From Hyphomicrobiales bacterium (GTDB lineage: Bacteria > Pseudomonadota > Alphaproteobacteria > Rhizobiales > Aestuariivirgaceae): a DNA stretch of 5,571 nucleotides. Made by a program: the position numbers and the translations under genes. Below are positions 1 through 5,507 of the stretch, piece by piece. The DNA lies in contig JABDJG010000175.1 of the NCBI GenBank assembly GCA_013002595.1, forward strand, positions 1-5,571. The letters run 5' to 3'. The notes beneath the pieces are model-generated. The model did not search any database and was not told the origin of the DNA. It saw only the letters and a list, made by a program, of their open reading frames with translations. How positions within the stretch are numbered: the stretch's first letter is position 1; the number at the start of each line of letters is the position of its first letter.

Positions 1-702
1 GTCCTTAAGAATAGCACTGTTAGCAGCCTCGAATGTGACGCCGGGCGTTGGCCCGATAAGCCCATCAAGGTCCAGCAGCAGATAGTTCCGCAGGTTCGAT
101 CCGTAAAAGATGATGTCAGCCTGTTGCACAGACAAAACCGGATAATCGTCGCCGACTTTGTGGTCAAGAAGATAGCGGTGCCCGTAGACCGGGATCAGCG
201 CCGGCGCCGCCGCAACCAGCTCGGCAAGGCGTGCTGGAACCTGTGAGGCTTGCGGTTTGGTTCCCCAGCTCTTGGGCCACAGGTCATTGTGTTCGACATC
301 GAACAACAGGCCATCAAGCGGATCTTTTAGCGCGCAGGTGAGTTCCTCGCTATCGCGTTGCCAGTCATAAAATGATGGTTCATCTTCGACTTCAACGAGC
401 TCTTCCGACTCATCATCGGCCCACCCGACACTGTACATGCCCCGGTCCGGCGCATTGAGGATGGACAGAAAAGTGCGATAGGGCGGTGGAAAACGCACAT
501 CCCAACGCTCCTCGATGGCATCGATTTCATCTGCTGCAAGACCGGGCTGCCATTCGGTGCCGCTCCGCCATGAACGCCCCCCTGCGCCAGCCTCCTTGAA
601 TTCCTCGATTGGCGTCGTGCGATGTCTGGCCCAGGCCGCCTCTGTTTGCGACTTGAACCAGACGAGAAACGCGCCCAGATCGTCGGTAGTGTCATCTGCC
701 AT
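1..702 (-). CDS. SMI1/KNR4 (SUKH) family protein, 3' end cut by window edge
   Basis: The frame is open for 234 codons from the ATG at 702 to the window edge, with no stop, so the C-terminus is missing. Residues 57-86 (AADEIDAIEERWDVRFPPPY and the FLSILN after it) match the SMI1/KNR4 core pattern of an acidic helix, then LP/FPxxYRxFL. A later stretch around residues 188-208 (PVLSVQQADIIFYGSNL) matches the conserved 'PV.SV.Q.DIIYYG..L' segment of bacterial members. An acidic run (about 97-108) separates the two. No signal peptide or membrane segment is seen, so it is probably cytoplasmic. The ATG overlaps the upstream stop by one base (TAATG), and GAGG lies 5 nt upstream of it, which supports this start. 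Members of this superfamily are often immunity proteins against polymorphic toxins, but no toxin gene is visible here. It sits last in a metabolic operon. The family call is fairly sure; the function is unknown. Confidence 0.8.
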   Translation of the reverse strand, partial: MADDTTDDLGAFLVWFKSQTEAAWARHRTTPIEEFKEAGAGGRSWRSGTEWQPGLAADEIDAIEERWDVRFPPPYRTFLSILNAPDRGMYSVGWADDESEELVEVEDEPSFYDWQRDSEELTCALKDPLDGLLFDVEHNDLWPKSWGTKPQASQVPARLAELVAAAPALIPVYGHRYLLDHKVGDDYPVLSVQQADIIFYGSNLRNYLLLDLDGLIGPTPGVTFEAANSAILKD

Positions 703-1055
703 TATCGCCTCTTGCGATTGAAGTAGGTAATCCGCTCCAGTTGTACGCCTGCATCGCTGGTCATAACCACCGCGGTGCCTTGCATGTCGGTGCCGAGCAC
801 CTCCCACCATTCCCAATCGGTCAAAATGCCGTCCTTGTCCTCGCGCACCTCATGGGTCAGGCGCCAGTTGTTTTCACCGCCGGTGCGTTCGAGCCAACGC
901 TGCATGTAGCCGGCAAGGCCGTCCTTTGGGACCGGCGCGGATTCGACCGGATCATCGAGCACGAAACCGTCGGCGGTTGTCTCCATGAGCTTGCCCACAT
1001 CCTGTTCATACCAGCCCACGATATAGCGTGTGCGCAACTCGTGCCGTTTCGCCAT
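702..1055 (-). CDS. NTF2-like / SnoaL-like domain protein
   Basis: This encodes a 117-residue protein, the size of a single NTF2-like alpha+beta cone. Residues 11-35 (YIVGWYEQDVGKLMETTADG, then FVLDDP) fit the opening helix of SnoaL-like proteins, where a 'W..xD...l' helix is followed by a strand. The end (VQLERITYFNR, about 104-114) fits the family's last strand. Trp-rich residues 81-84 (WEWW) lie in a central strand and probably line the pocket. Such proteins may be isomerases, dehydratases or binding proteins, and no catalytic residue can be assigned here. I chose the ATG at 1055 over the GTG at 1073 because AGAGGG (1060-1065) sits 4 nt upstream of it. With this start the gap to the M24 stop is 8 nt, and the binding site overlaps that stop. 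Its own stop overlaps the next start by one base. It may assist the upstream enzymes, but this is a guess from position alone. Confidence 0.75.
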   Translation of the reverse strand: MAKRHELRTRYIVGWYEQDVGKLMETTADGFVLDDPVESAPVPKDGLAGYMQRWLERTGGENNWRLTHEVREDKDGILTDWEWWEVLGTDMQGTAVVMTSDAGVQLERITYFNRKRR

Positions 1056-1059
1056 CTGT

Positions 1060-1065
1060 CCCTCT
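1060..1065 (-). promoter_or_regulatory. Ribosome binding site that decides the NTF2-like start
   Basis: On the minus strand AGAGGG lies 4 nt before the ATG at 1055 and overlaps the TAG stop (1064-1066) of the M24 gene. A GTG further upstream (1073) would instead start inside the M24 coding region. The site supports the ATG and implies that ribosomes finishing the M24 gene can re-initiate here. Confidence 0.6.
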
Positions 1066-2230
1066 ACCACCACCGCATGCGGGCATCGGTAATCTTTTCC
1101 GCACCATCGCCGGTGACCAAAACGGTATCTTCGTAATCACCCGCATAGCCGTCCCGCATCAGCCATTTCTCGACGCAGATCACCATATTGGGCGCGATCT
1201 GTTTGGTAACGCCGGGTGCCAGCCACGGGTCGTCCCAGCCCAGCCCGATGCCATGGCCGAAGCCCTGGAAATTGCCGGTCTGGGCAAAGCCCAGATCGCG
1301 CTGCCGGTCACTGCCGGCCCGCATGACGTCCTCGCCGGTCGCGCCGGGCTTGACGGCAGCGATACCGGCCTCGACCACCGCAATGGTGCTTTCAAACACA
1401 TCGACCTGCGCATTGGTGGCGCGCCCGATCGGCCGGCACCGCGCCAGATCGAAATAGTAGCCGTCCAGCACACCGGAAATTCCGGCACACAGGAACTCGC
1501 CATCGCGCAGTTCCTCGCCCGATCCCCAGGTCGGCAGCGCCGATTTGACGAACCGCGGTTCGGGGCCGCCCGCGCCCGACCGGATGAAGGCGTTGTAGAG
1601 AATGGCCCGGTTCGACACCAGGTGATCGAGGCATCTGGCCATGACATCGCCGTGGCTGAGACCGGCGCGGCCCGCCTCCATGGTCATCTCGATCGCCCGC
1701 GAGCCAAGCTCGGATGCTCGCCGCAGCAGCTCGATCTCGGCCGGGCTCTTGACCGCTTTCAGGTCGTTGAACGTGTCCTGCACGTCGACCAGTTCGAGGC
1801 CGGGGCAGGCATCGCTGATCTTGCGGTAGATGTTGGCCGGCATGGCATCAGCGCCGACAAGGCCGAGCCGGGCCTGCCCAAGCCCCATGGCCTGCAAGGT
1901 TTCGATGACAGCAGCCGGCACATGATCGGCAAACCGGATCCGCTCATCGGCGAGTCCGACATCCTGCCAGGCCGGCACATCGACGACCAGCCGCGCCTCA
2001 CCATCCGGCGTCAAGACCATCAGCGCATGCGCCCGGCCCGACCAGTTGCCGGCGACGTCGGGGATATAGGGAAACTGGGTATAGAACCCGCACAGCCAGA
2101 AGATGTCGGCAAACCGGTCGAGTGTCCCGCCGCCGCGCGAACACACCAGCAGGCCGTCAAGCCCGGCGACTGCCGCCATTTCGCCGGCCCGCTGCCGGCG
2201 CGTTTCGTATTCTTGCGAAGTGACGGCCAT
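1064..2230 (-). CDS. M24 family (Xaa-Pro aminopeptidase / creatinase-fold) enzyme with an incomplete metal site
   Basis: The protein is 388 residues, normal for a two-domain M24 protein. The N-terminal creatinase-type domain spans about 10-150, the linker motif KAVKSPAEIELLRRA about 158-172, and the C-terminal pita-bread domain about 173-388. Conserved ligand positions are Asp261 (DGYYFD), His326 (GHGIG), Glu354 (VICVE) and Glu367 (YEDTVLVT). The first canonical Asp, 11 residues before Asp261, is Gly250, and nothing acidic lies at residues 249-251. The second active-site His, normally in 'HE' after GHGIGL, is replaced by Asp-Asp (333-334). The usual 'PH' ahead of the metal site is not apparent. 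Classical dinuclear peptidase chemistry is therefore doubtful. M24 relatives that are not peptidases include creatinase, ectoine hydrolase DoeA and DMSP lyase DddP, and DddP also has an acidic residue after its HGVGL motif. The start overlaps the dehydrogenase stop by one base (TAATG). No signal peptide is seen. The fold is certain, the substrate unknown. Confidence 0.9.
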   Translation of the reverse strand: MAVTSQEYETRRQRAGEMAAVAGLDGLLVCSRGGGTLDRFADIFWLCGFYTQFPYIPDVAGNWSGRAHALMVLTPDGEARLVVDVPAWQDVGLADERIRFADHVPAAVIETLQAMGLGQARLGLVGADAMPANIYRKISDACPGLELVDVQDTFNDLKAVKSPAEIELLRRASELGSRAIEMTMEAGRAGLSHGDVMARCLDHLVSNRAILYNAFIRSGAGGPEPRFVKSALPTWGSGEELRDGEFLCAGISGVLDGYYFDLARCRPIGRATNAQVDVFESTIAVVEAGIAAVKPGATGEDVMRAGSDRQRDLGFAQTGNFQGFGHGIGLGWDDPWLAPGVTKQIAPNMVICVEKWLMRDGYAGDYEDTVLVTGDGAEKITDARMRWW

Positions 2231-3165
2231 TAGTATCCCGCCGCCCGGTCGACCTCGTTCATCAGCGGCTTGCCGTCCATCAGGCGTTTGTAGTTTTCAA
2301 CCACATCGGGAACCAGGCTATCCAGGTGCCAGCCGGAGACATGCGGCGTTACCGTCACCTTCGGGTGCCGCCACAGCGGGCTGTCTTCCGGCAGCGGTTC
2401 TTCGCTCGCCACATCGAGCACTGCACCGCCGAGCCGGTCCGCATCGAGCGCTGCAATCAGATCATCTTCAACGATCAGGTCGCCGCGCCCGGCATTGATG
2501 ATCACCGATCCTGGCTTCATATGCGTCAGCAATTCGGCATCGAACAGCCCCCTGGTTTGCGGCGTCGAGGGCAGGATGCTGGCGACATAGTCGCATTCGC
2601 CCAGCATGCCCGGCAGCGCATTGTCGCCAGCCCGGCAGTCAATCCCGTCGATCTGCCTGGGTGTCCGGCTCCAGCCGATCACGTTGAACTCAAGCCCGGC
2701 AAACATCTTTGCCGTACGCCCGCCGATATGGCCAAGCCCGAGAACCCCGACCGTGGTCTTGAGCGTTTCGCGCGGCTCTCTCTCGACCCATTGGCCCATC
2801 GCGGCATTTGCCTGGTGAAACAGCATGTTGCGCTGCTCGCGCAGCACGTAGGCAAGACAGAACTCGGCAATCTCGCGCGCCGGGGCGTCCGGCTTGAGCC
2901 GGGTCACCCGCACCGCCGGCTTGAGGTCGGGATCGGCCACGATCGCATCGACCCCGGCGCCGAGCTTTTGCACCAGTTGCAAATTCGGCAGGCCGGCCGC
3001 AACACCGGGGTAAAGCTTGATGCTGGCCAGCATCACCACCTTATCGGCGGCCGCTTCATCGAAGCTGCAGTATATCGGCACGCCGGGCAGATGCGGCGCC
3101 AGTTCATCGCGCAGGTCCTCCTCGCGCATCCAGTTCTCCTGGCGGATATCGAGCAACAGCGCCAT
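2230..3165 (-). CDS. D-2-hydroxyacid dehydrogenase, GhrA-like (glyoxylate/hydroxypyruvate reductase type)
   Basis: This is a full-length, 311-residue cytoplasmic oxidoreductase that should interconvert a 2-oxoacid and a D-2-hydroxyacid using NAD(P)H. The flavodoxin-like substrate domain covers roughly 1-95 plus the C-terminal tail, and the Rossmann domain roughly 96-280. The dinucleotide motif GLGHIG is at 143-148. The catalytic triad is visible as Arg227 (NAGRGD), Glu256 (ASEEPLP) and His275 (TPHVSGWH). WSRTPR at 165-170 follows the second strand; an Arg here resembles E. coli GhrA and suggests NADPH preference (inference). The length and the WSR and SGWH segments favour the GhrA branch over PGDH or lactate dehydrogenases, but the exact substrate is not readable. 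The start overlaps the upstream stop by one base (TGATG), with GAGG about 10 nt upstream inside the previous gene. Next to a ureidoglycolate lyase-like gene it could remove glyoxylate or a related 2-oxoacid. Confidence 0.92.
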   Translation of the reverse strand: MALLLDIRQENWMREEDLRDELAPHLPGVPIYCSFDEAAADKVVMLASIKLYPGVAAGLPNLQLVQKLGAGVDAIVADPDLKPAVRVTRLKPDAPAREIAEFCLAYVLREQRNMLFHQANAAMGQWVEREPRETLKTTVGVLGLGHIGGRTAKMFAGLEFNVIGWSRTPRQIDGIDCRAGDNALPGMLGECDYVASILPSTPQTRGLFDAELLTHMKPGSVIINAGRGDLIVEDDLIAALDADRLGGAVLDVASEEPLPEDSPLWRHPKVTVTPHVSGWHLDSLVPDVVENYKRLMDGKPLMNEVDRAAGY

Positions 3166-3830
3166 CAGCCGATCGCCTCGCGCAAAGGCACCGACAGATA
3201 GACACCGAACTCCTTGCCGATATCGCAGCTGACGCGCGCATGCACCCGGCCCTGCCGGTCCAGAAAGCGCTGGTCGTCGTGCACCGGAAAGATGCCCTCA
3301 TGCCAGATGTCGGGATGGATATAGAGCCCCCTGGAGCCATCGCACCAGAACGCCACCAAATTTTCCGGCCTCAGGTCATCGCCGGGCAGGGCGGCCGGGA
3401 TGACGAACGGCTTGTTGTCGACTGGAAAGAACAACTGGCCGCCATCGGGATGATAGTTCATGTGCCACAACAGCACCTGATCGCGTGGCACGGTCTGCTG
3501 CTTGTCGGATGCGCGCTGCGGGTCCGTCGACCAGCCCAGCACATAATGTCCGCCGACCGCCTCGTTCGAACCGTACAGTACATCGCCGCGCCAGTTGCCG
3601 TGAAACGTGCCTTCGACCCAGCCTGCCTCATCGCCGGTATCGCTGTCGACCGGCCGCCAGCCCTGGGCCGGCCAGCGCACGATTTCGATCTCGAAGCCTT
3701 CCGGGTCATCGACCATCTGGCCATAGCCCTTGACGCTTTCATCGGTCGCCTCGATGAGCGGAACATCGACCCACTCGAGCGAGGGTTTTTCCGACGCTTC
3801 AAAAATGTAGACAGGTGCTGCCTGGTTCAT
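3165..3830 (-). CDS. Ureidoglycolate lyase (AllA)-like cupin-fold protein
   Basis: This protein of 221 residues is the first gene of the leftward operon. AllA enzymes split ureidoglycolate into glyoxylate and urea. Recognisable parts are VPLIEATDESVKGYGQMV (23-40), matching the family opening 'l....f..yG.vi'; GGQLFFPVDNKPFVIPAA (130-147), matching the 'tQ.f.P..g.pfvvvva' strand pair; and GLYIHPDIWH (168-177), matching 'Gv.y....WH'. His123, His127, His172 and His177 are candidate metal or active-site residues. E. coli AllA is about 160 residues, and this protein has roughly 60 extra residues, mostly between about 41 and 115 (rich in Trp, Gly and Asp). The substrate may therefore differ. I chose the ATG at 3830 because GGAGG lies 5 nt upstream. 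The frame continues up to an ATG at 4007, but that extension would run antisense into the divergent gene and looks non-protein-like. Family assignment is from motif memory and needs a profile search. Confidence 0.62.
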   Translation of the reverse strand: MNQAAPVYIFEASEKPSLEWVDVPLIEATDESVKGYGQMVDDPEGFEIEIVRWPAQGWRPVDSDTGDEAGWVEGTFHGNWRGDVLYGSNEAVGGHYVLGWSTDPQRASDKQQTVPRDQVLLWHMNYHPDGGQLFFPVDNKPFVIPAALPGDDLRPENLVAFWCDGSRGLYIHPDIWHEGIFPVHDDQRFLDRQGRVHARVSCDIGKEFGVYLSVPLREAIG

Positions 3831-3918
3831 GTGATCCTCCAAGATTTGCCCGATGGTTACACACCGCAAACAGCCTTGACCAGTTGCAAATGAAGCGGGG
3901 GTCGCGTTAGACAATGCC
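3831..3918. promoter_or_regulatory. Divergent intergenic region, presumed promoters for both units
   Basis: These 88 bp separate the two diverging first genes, so both promoters should lie here or extend slightly into the genes. On the plus strand TTGACC (3876-3881) is a good -35 hexamer, but no convincing -10 follows at the proper spacing. If it is used, the transcript of the rightward gene would start very near its ATG. On the minus strand TTGCAA (3884-3889) and TTGCGG (3865-3870) are only weak -35 candidates. A GCAA...TTGC near-symmetry (3867-3870 and 3884-3887) surrounds TTGACC and might be an operator. No regulator gene is in the window. Promoter presence is inferred from layout; the boxes are uncertain. 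Confidence 0.35.
3836..3840 (-). promoter_or_regulatory. Shine-Dalgarno site GGAGG of the leftward operon
   Basis: GGAGG on the minus strand, 5 nt before the ATG at 3830, is the best ribosome binding site in the window. It fixes the start of the AllA-like gene and rejects the longer reading from 4007. Confidence 0.75.
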
Positions 3919-4557
3919 ATGCCTCTCCAGAACCGCGTTACCCCCTTTGGCGAAATTGTTGCCACCCCTGCCCGGGGCACTTTTTTCGGCAACCGCGGCG
4001 GCCGCATTCATGACCCGGCAACAAAGACGCTGACCAGACGCCGTTGGGCCTCGCGCCAGTGGATCATCTGCGTACTTGAGTTCAAGGACCGCCAGCGTCA
4101 GGTCATGGGCGACAGTTATACCGAACTGTTTTTCCTTGATGAGGTCACCGCACTGGCGGCCGGCCACCGGCCGTGTTTCGAATGCCGCCGCGCTGCCGCC
4201 AATGCTTTCTTTGCCGCAAACCACGCGTTTAACGCCAGGTATTCCGGGTCGATGTTCGCGGATCGCCGGTTGCGGGCACCTGAGATGGACATGATCCTGC
4301 ATATCGAACGTACCAGCACGGATGAACAGATGCCGTTGGTCCCGTCCGAGTGCCCGGACGGTACGATGTGTGAGCTGGACGGCGAGGCCTGGGCAGTGCG
4401 TGACGGCAGGTTGTTGCACTGGACACCGGCCGGGTACGACCGTGTCATCCCGATCAAAGGAATTGGCGGTCAAAGGGTTTTGACTCCGATGACAACTCTA
4501 TGCACTTTGCAACACGGTTACGAACCCACCTGGCACGAAAGTGCCGATATGATCTGA
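3919..4557 (+). CDS. Uncharacterised protein with a CxxC motif (AGHRPCFECRR)
   Basis: This encodes 212 residues. I do not recognise a named family but recall similar unnamed proteins in other bacteria. The N-terminus (NRVTPFGEIVATPARGTFFG, 5-24, then NRGG) looks strongly conserved in style. YTELFFLDEVTALAAGHRPC (67-86) with Cys86 and Cys89 resembles the second half of the Ada-type zinc-binding domain, where an FF.s..eA...G.RPC..C segment supplies two of four cysteines. The first Cys pair is not obvious here; other cysteines are 51, 145, 151 and 195. A C-terminal block (WTPAGYDRVIPIKGIGGQRV, 168-187, followed by LTP and LQHGYEP) looks like a second conserved module. No signal peptide or membrane helix is seen. 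The ATG at 3919 has only a weak ribosome site upstream (a GGGGG about 18 nt away), so initiation may be leaderless or weak. The gene precedes the FAH gene by 13 nt on the same strand. A nucleic-acid or metal-binding role is possible but unproven. Confidence 0.8.
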   Translation: MPLQNRVTPFGEIVATPARGTFFGNRGGRIHDPATKTLTRRRWASRQWIICVLEFKDRQRQVMGDSYTELFFLDEVTALAAGHRPCFECRRAAANAFFAANHAFNARYSGSMFADRRLRAPEMDMILHIERTSTDEQMPLVPSECPDGTMCELDGEAWAVRDGRLLHWTPAGYDRVIPIKGIGGQRVLTPMTTLCTLQHGYEPTWHESADMI

Positions 4558-4570
4558 GGGGATTTCTTTA

Positions 4571-5416
4571 ATGAAGCTTTTGCGTTACGGCCCGGCGGGC
4601 CGCGAAAAACCCGGCCTGCTCGATGATGCCGGCAAAATCCGTGATCTGTCTGGCGTGATCGATGACATCACGCCCGATGTCCTGTCGCCCAAGAGCCTTG
4701 CCAGGCTGGCGCGGCTGAAATCCGACAAGCTGCCGCTGGTCAAAGGCAAGAAGCGCTTGGGTGTGCCGGTCACGGGATCGCAGAAGTTCGTCGCCATCGG
4801 CCTCAATTATTCCGATCACGCTAAGGAAACCAAGCTGAAGGAGCCTGATGAACCGATCGTCTTCACCAAGCACCTCAGCTGCCTCAACGGACCAAATGAC
4901 GACGTGACCTTGCCCAAGGGCGCCAGGAAGGGCGATTGGGAAGTCGAGCTCGGTATCGTCATCGGCAGCCGCGCCAAGAACATCGCCAAGAAGGATGCGC
5001 TGTCTCATATTGCCGGCTATTGCATTGTCAACGATGTCTCCGAACGCCACTTCCAGGCAGAACGCTCCGGTCAGTGGGTCAAGGGCAAGTCCTACGATAC
5101 CTTCGGCCCGGTCGGCCCCTGGCTGGTTACGGCCGATGAGGTCGGCAGCACCAGTCGCCTGAACTTGTGGACCGAGGTCAACGGCAAGCGCATGCAGGAC
5201 GGCAACACCAGGAACATGATCTTTTCCGTTGCTCACATCGTCTGGTATGTCTCGAAGTTCTTCACCCTTGAACCCGGCGATCTCATTTGCACCGGCACCC
5301 CGCACGGCGTCGGCATGGGCATGAAGCCTCCGGTTTTTCTCAAACCGGGCGATGTCATGCATCTCGGCATTGATGGCCTCGGCACCCAGACGCAAAAAGT
5401 GGTCCGCGACAAGTAA
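4571..5416 (+). CDS. Fumarylacetoacetate hydrolase (FAH) family enzyme
   Basis: This full-length 281-residue cytoplasmic enzyme belongs to the FAH superfamily, which cleaves or hydrates 2-oxoacid-type substrates with a divalent metal. The N-terminal cap covers about 1-70 and begins with MKLLRYGPAGREKPGLLD, typical of the subgroup that includes 2,4-diketo-3-deoxy-L-fuconate hydrolases and proteins labelled 'ureidoglycolate lyase' in databases. The catalytic domain begins at FVAIGLNYSDHAKE (73-86), with His83 and Glu86 as the likely dyad. Metal ligands are Glu124 and Glu126 (WEVELG) and Asp155 (NDVSER). Lys173 and TGTPHGVGMG (241-250) form the usual substrate loop. All key residues are present, so it should be active. 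AGGGG overlaps the stop of the upstream gene, 9 nt before the ATG, supporting co-transcription. Alternative substrates are acylpyruvates or 2-hydroxyhepta-dienedioate; the sequence alone does not decide. Confidence 0.93.
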   Translation: MKLLRYGPAGREKPGLLDDAGKIRDLSGVIDDITPDVLSPKSLARLARLKSDKLPLVKGKKRLGVPVTGSQKFVAIGLNYSDHAKETKLKEPDEPIVFTKHLSCLNGPNDDVTLPKGARKGDWEVELGIVIGSRAKNIAKKDALSHIAGYCIVNDVSERHFQAERSGQWVKGKSYDTFGPVGPWLVTADEVGSTSRLNLWTEVNGKRMQDGNTRNMIFSVAHIVWYVSKFFTLEPGDLICTGTPHGVGMGMKPPVFLKPGDVMHLGIDGLGTQTQKVVRDK

Positions 5417-5431
5417 GTTCAGAACCTGCTT

Positions 5432-5452
5432 CCCTCGGGCTTGACCCGAGGG
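5432..5452 (+). terminator. Possible transcript-end hairpin of the rightward unit
   Basis: This G+C-rich 8-bp stem with a 5-nt loop starts 15 nt after the FAH stop codon. It is followed by GCCCATCG, not by a T-run, so it is not a classical intrinsic terminator. It could stabilise the 3' end or act with Rho. It is also the left half of the nested repeat. Confidence 0.3.
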
Positions 5453-5507
5453 CCCATCGAACCAAGGAACTTCATATTCCGATGGATCCTCGGGTCAATC
5501 CCGAGGA
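5432..5507. repeat. Nested inverted repeat of two hairpins after the FAH gene
   Basis: Two perfect 8-bp stems with 5-nt loops flank a spacer. The left stem is CCCTCGGG (5432-5439) with CCCGAGGG (5445-5452), and the right stem is TCCTCGGG (5487-5494) with CCCGAGGA (5500-5507). The two units are also inverted copies of each other: 5434-5459 and the reverse complement of 5480-5505 agree at 23 of 26 positions, including CCATCG/CGATGG on the inner side. A further GAACC (5422-5426) and GGTTC (5521-5525) sit outside. Compact paired palindromes like this are typical of dispersed intergenic repeat families (REP/BIME- or RPE-like); membership in a family is inferred, as only one copy is in the window. 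Confidence 0.8.

Noticed and set aside
327..695. Minus-strand frame of 122 codons inside the SMI1/KNR4 region
   Set aside because: It is an alternate frame on the same strand as the 234-codon SMI1/KNR4 reading, which has family motifs and a coupled start.
1028..2233. Long plus-strand open frame (401 codons) opposite the M24 gene
   Set aside because: It is antisense to a clear M24 protein and its translation has no recognisable motifs; the open frame follows from high G+C at third codon positions.
2326..3201. Plus-strand open frame (291 codons) opposite the dehydrogenase
   Set aside because: The minus-strand protein has the full GxGxxG, Arg, Glu and His set. The plus-strand reading is a low-complexity shadow rich in Arg, Pro and His.
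3240..3893. Plus-strand open frame (217 codons) opposite the AllA-like gene
   Set aside because: Antisense to a gene with recognisable motifs and a strong ribosome site; no family likeness of its own.
3831..4007. N-terminal extension of the AllA-like gene from an ATG at 4007
   Set aside because: It would cross the spacer and the start of the divergent gene, whereas GGAGG 5 nt before the ATG at 3830 marks the real start.
3907..4473. Minus-strand open frame (188 codons) opposite the CxxC protein
   Set aside because: Antisense to the 212-residue plus-strand protein, whose ordered motifs and spacing to the FAH gene make it the better reading.
4568..5395. Minus-strand open frame (275 codons) opposite the FAH gene
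   Set aside because: The plus strand encodes a complete FAH enzyme with all metal ligands; the antisense reading has no family features.
5432..5507. CRISPR repeat or attachment site reading of the palindromes
   Set aside because: There are only two units, in inverted rather than direct order, with no integrase or cas gene nearby.
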